Of a stretch of DNA of 7,806 nt, positions 6,516 to 7,806 are shown piece after piece. How positions within the stretch are numbered: the stretch's first letter is position 1; the number at the start of each line of letters is the position of its first letter. Location: positions 1 to 7,806 of the forward strand of contig DATJZV010000069.1 of the NCBI GenBank assembly GCA_035498715.1. Reading direction: 5' to 3'. Below the pieces are notes generated by a model. It did not search any database, was not told where the DNA came from, and worked only from the letters and a program-made list of their open reading frames with translations. The DNA comes from DASPSR01 sp035498715 (GTDB lineage Bacteria; Nitrospirota; UBA9217). The position numbers and the translations under genes are program-made.

Positions 6516-7007
6516 ATGAGTAATGGCATAAAGGTGACGCCGATCGACATACAACAGAAACGCTTCCATGTCGGTTTCCGTGGTTACGATCAGACCGAGG
6601 TCGAGATGTTTCTCGATCTCGTGCGGGACGAGATGGAAACGCTGGTGCGCGAGGTCATGGAACAGCGGGAGTTCCGCCAGACCTACGATGAGCGGGTACG
6701 GGAACTTGCCGCAAAAGAGGAAACGGTAAAGAACACGTTGCTCATGACCCAGAAGCTGGCGGAAGACCTTAAGGAGAACGCAAGAAAGGAAGCATCACTG
6801 ATCATCAAGGATGCGGAGGTCCGCAGCCAGCAGATCGTCAGTGATTCTCAGCAGCAGAAGGTCACTCTCGAATCAGACATTCTAAACCTGAAACGGCGCA
6901 AGCACCATTTTTTGCAAGACCTCAAGAAGGTTGTCCAGATGCACCTGGAAATGGTCAGCTTCGAGGAATGCGGTGATGAAGTCAAAGAAGAACCCGCCCA
7001 AGAATAA
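6516..7007 (+). CDS. divIVA: DivIVA-domain coiled-coil protein
   Basis: A 163-residue cytosolic scaffold that in Gram-positive bacteria binds curved membrane at poles and septa and recruits division or growth proteins. The N-terminal domain, VTPIDIQQKRFHVGFRGYDQ followed by TEVEMFLDLVRDEME (7-41), aligns with B. subtilis DivIVA. F21 and R22 fall where the membrane-inserting F17 and R18 lie. Residues about 38-147 form a long charged coiled coil with a TLLMTQKLAEDLKENARKEA segment (74-93), also typical of the family. The tail is short and acidic (EVKEEPAQE). Total length is almost the same as in B. subtilis. GGAGG (6504-6508) is seven bases before the ATG; the nearby ATG 6511 is in another frame. 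Its neighbours (pgeF, yggS, yggT) are the same as around Firmicutes divIVA. Its role in this organism is inferred. Confidence 0.9.
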   Translation: MSNGIKVTPIDIQQKRFHVGFRGYDQTEVEMFLDLVRDEMETLVREVMEQREFRQTYDERVRELAAKEETVKNTLLMTQKLAEDLKENARKEASLIIKDAEVRSQQIVSDSQQQKVTLESDILNLKRRKHHFLQDLKKVVQMHLEMVSFEECGDEVKEEPAQE

Positions 7008-7317
7008 AGGGTCTGTGGAATCTATTACCCTTTCAATCAGGATCCAGCCCCGCGCGTCGAAGAATGAGATCGCCTGGATGGAAAATGGTGGGCTCAAGAT
7101 CAGGCTCACGGCCCCACCCGTGGACGGCGCGGCGAACGAGGCACTCATCCGGTTCCTCGCAAATACGCTCTCCGTTGCAAGGTCACAGGTCGATATCGTG
7201 AGCGGCCTTACGTCGCGGGACAAGATTGTCAGGATCAGCGGCGTGGGCAATGCCGACGCAGAAAGGCTGTTGAATATCAAAGAGAAAAGGGGTAATATAA
7301 GCCATAAAGAGAATTGA
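6976..7317 (+). CDS. yggU: DUF167 / YggU family protein
   Basis: A 113-residue small alpha/beta protein of the DUF167 family (E. coli YggU), of unknown function. The signature is clear: IRIQPRASKNEI (21-32), LKIRLTAPPVDGAANEALI (40-58), and VDIVSGLTSRDKIVRISG (72-89). The first dozen residues are a Lys/Pro/Asn-rich extension (MKSKKNPPKNKG). I start it at ATG 6976, eight bases after AGGA (6964-6967). The frame is open further upstream, but the additional residues are not family-like. GTG 6973 immediately before is an alternative. The gene begins 32 bases inside divIVA, so the two are probably translationally coupled. In E. coli yggU follows yggT directly; here divIVA lies between them. Confidence 0.9.
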   Translation: MKSKKNPPKNKGSVESITLSIRIQPRASKNEIAWMENGGLKIRLTAPPVDGAANEALIRFLANTLSVARSQVDIVSGLTSRDKIVRISGVGNADAERLLNIKEKRGNISHKEN

Positions 7318-7412
7318 GCTTTGGACACAGATTGACGCGGATAATCGCAGGGATAACTTCCCTCCAACTCTATCCTGTCTTGCGCGTGTTAACGTTTATC
7401 TGTGTCCAAGCT
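7317..7412. repeat. Imperfect inverted element, copy 2, between yggU and ssrA
   Basis: TTGGACACAGAT (7321-7332) and ATCTGTGTCCAA (7398-7409) are perfect 12-base inverted arms. With one bulged T, the pairing extends through AGCT on the outside. The interior continues as a looser stem, for example GGATA (7351-7355) against TATCC (7371-7375). The transcript of yggU could fold it into a long hairpin that ends the unit or protects the 3' end, although no U tract follows. It shares its terminal sequence with copy 1 near 6000-6087. Confidence 0.65.
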
Positions 7413-7499
7413 TTCTGAACTTAGTGCGAAAAAGATTCAATAGCATAAGAAAGGGGGCGACAGGCTTCGACGGGGACCGAGAGGTCAGGAGTTGCATGC

Positions 7500-7532
7500 C
7501 GAGGTGCCATGGGGCTCGTAAAACACATGGCA
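7500..7532 (+). other. tmRNA pseudoknot PK1
   Basis: CGAG (7500-7503) pairs with CTCG (7515-7518), and TGCCATG (7505-7511) pairs with CATGGCA (7526-7532), interlocking as in the first pseudoknot of E. coli tmRNA. The conserved CTCGTAAA stretch is included. The pseudoknot ends ten bases before the resume codon, close to the eleven found in E. coli. It also shows that the GCA at 7530-7532 is structural and not the resume codon. Confidence 0.7.
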
Positions 7533-7542
7533 AATAACAACT

Positions 7543-7575
7543 GCCAATACACAAGAACTGGCACTCGCTGCCTAA
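7543..7575 (+). other. tmRNA tag reading frame, ANTQELALAA
   Basis: Translation resumes at GCC (7543) and ends at TAA (7573-7575), giving ANTQELALAA, a ten-residue tag with the usual ALAA protease-recognition end. The base four positions before the resume codon is A, as required in studied tmRNAs (the bases before GCC are ACAACT). Alanine as first residue is standard, although GCC is less usual than GCA. Confidence 0.85.
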
Positions 7576-7806
7576 TTTAGGCTAGCGCGTCTCCCGGCCG
7601 ATACCTGAGCGGCCGAAGGGACGTCAAACATCAGGCTGGTCTTCCCGACTTCGTCCGGGGCGGGGAGGCGAGAAAAACCGGGCTGGCCGATTCCGGAGCT
7701 TTCCCCAAGGCGCCGGATGAGGCGAGATACAAATGAGGGGATAAGCATGTATGAGCTTCTGTCTGAAGGTTTTCGGACGTGGGTTCGAATCCCACCGCCT
7801 CCACCA

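Larger units (their letters stand above)
7453..7806 (+). ncRNA. ssrA: Transfer-messenger RNA (tmRNA)
   Basis: A 354-base one-piece tmRNA, which with SmpB rescues stalled ribosomes by adding a degradation tag. The 5' end GGGGGCGACAGGCTTCGACGG is the standard opening. The acceptor stem pairs GGGGGCG (7453-7459) with CGCCTCC (7796-7802) through one G-T wobble. A T-arm GTGGGTTCGAATCCCAC (7779-7795) follows near the 3' end, and the CCA is encoded as the last three bases of the window. The GC-rich region 7590-7735 (for example the CGGCCG repeats and the GGGGCGGGGAGG stretch) is expected to form the later pseudoknots. The promoter is not clear; TAGCAT at 7441-7446 is a weak -10 candidate. Confidence 0.97.

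Noticed and set aside
7530..7580. tmRNA tag read from GCA 7530 as ANNNCQYT..., implying a frameshifted or damaged tag
   Set aside because: That GCA is part of the PK1 stem (CATGGCA with TGCCATG). Reading from GCC 7543 gives a clean ANTQELALAA with the expected spacing and A at -4, so no frameshift is needed.

Overview
The window is 7,806 bases of compact chromosomal DNA with housekeeping character. It looks like a mid-GC bacterium. The mixture of a DivIVA-family protein, a B12-type radical SAM protein, a YgbA-like protein and a yggS-proC-yggT block suggests an uncultured Nitrospirota or Desulfobacterota relative. That placement is an inference from gene content; no phylogenetic marker was compared. 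I see no transposase, integrase, phage gene, CRISPR array or defence system.

Left part (1-1670). The tail of an unidentified gene ends at 119. It is followed by a CysM-type cysteine synthase (202-1110). Convergent to that is a small cysteine-rich YgbA-family gene on the minus strand (1179-1511). The ygbA promoter is unusually readable: a perfect TATAAT and a 14-bp FNR/DNR-like dyad whose centre falls at -41.5 from the predicted start. This is what an activator-dependent, oxygen- or nitric-oxide-responsive promoter would look like.

Middle part (1671-5944). A 583-residue radical SAM protein is apparently expressed as a leaderless mRNA, because its -10 box ends six bases before the ATG. A 12-bp perfect palindrome covers its -35 box. 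Then come pgeF/ylmD (peptidoglycan editing), yggS/ylmE (PLP homeostasis) and proC (proline synthesis), all on the plus strand.

Right part (5945-7806). yggT/ylmG (membrane), divIVA (polar/septal scaffold) and yggU (DUF167) follow in one direction; yggU starts inside the end of divIVA. Each side of this block carries an imperfect inverted element with GACACAGAT...ATCTGTGTC ends. The window closes exactly at the CCA end of a one-piece tmRNA (ssrA, 7453-7806), whose predicted tag is ANTQELALAA.

Taken together, 3503-7317 is a version of the ylmD-ylmE-sepF-ylmG-ylmH-divIVA division cluster of Firmicutes, with proC where sepF would be. It combines this with the yggS-proC-yggT and yggT-yggU linkages of Proteobacteria. 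The observations most worth checking are the ygbA promoter, the leaderless radical SAM gene with its palindrome, the paired inverted repeats and the hybrid division cluster. No wholly new system is evident.
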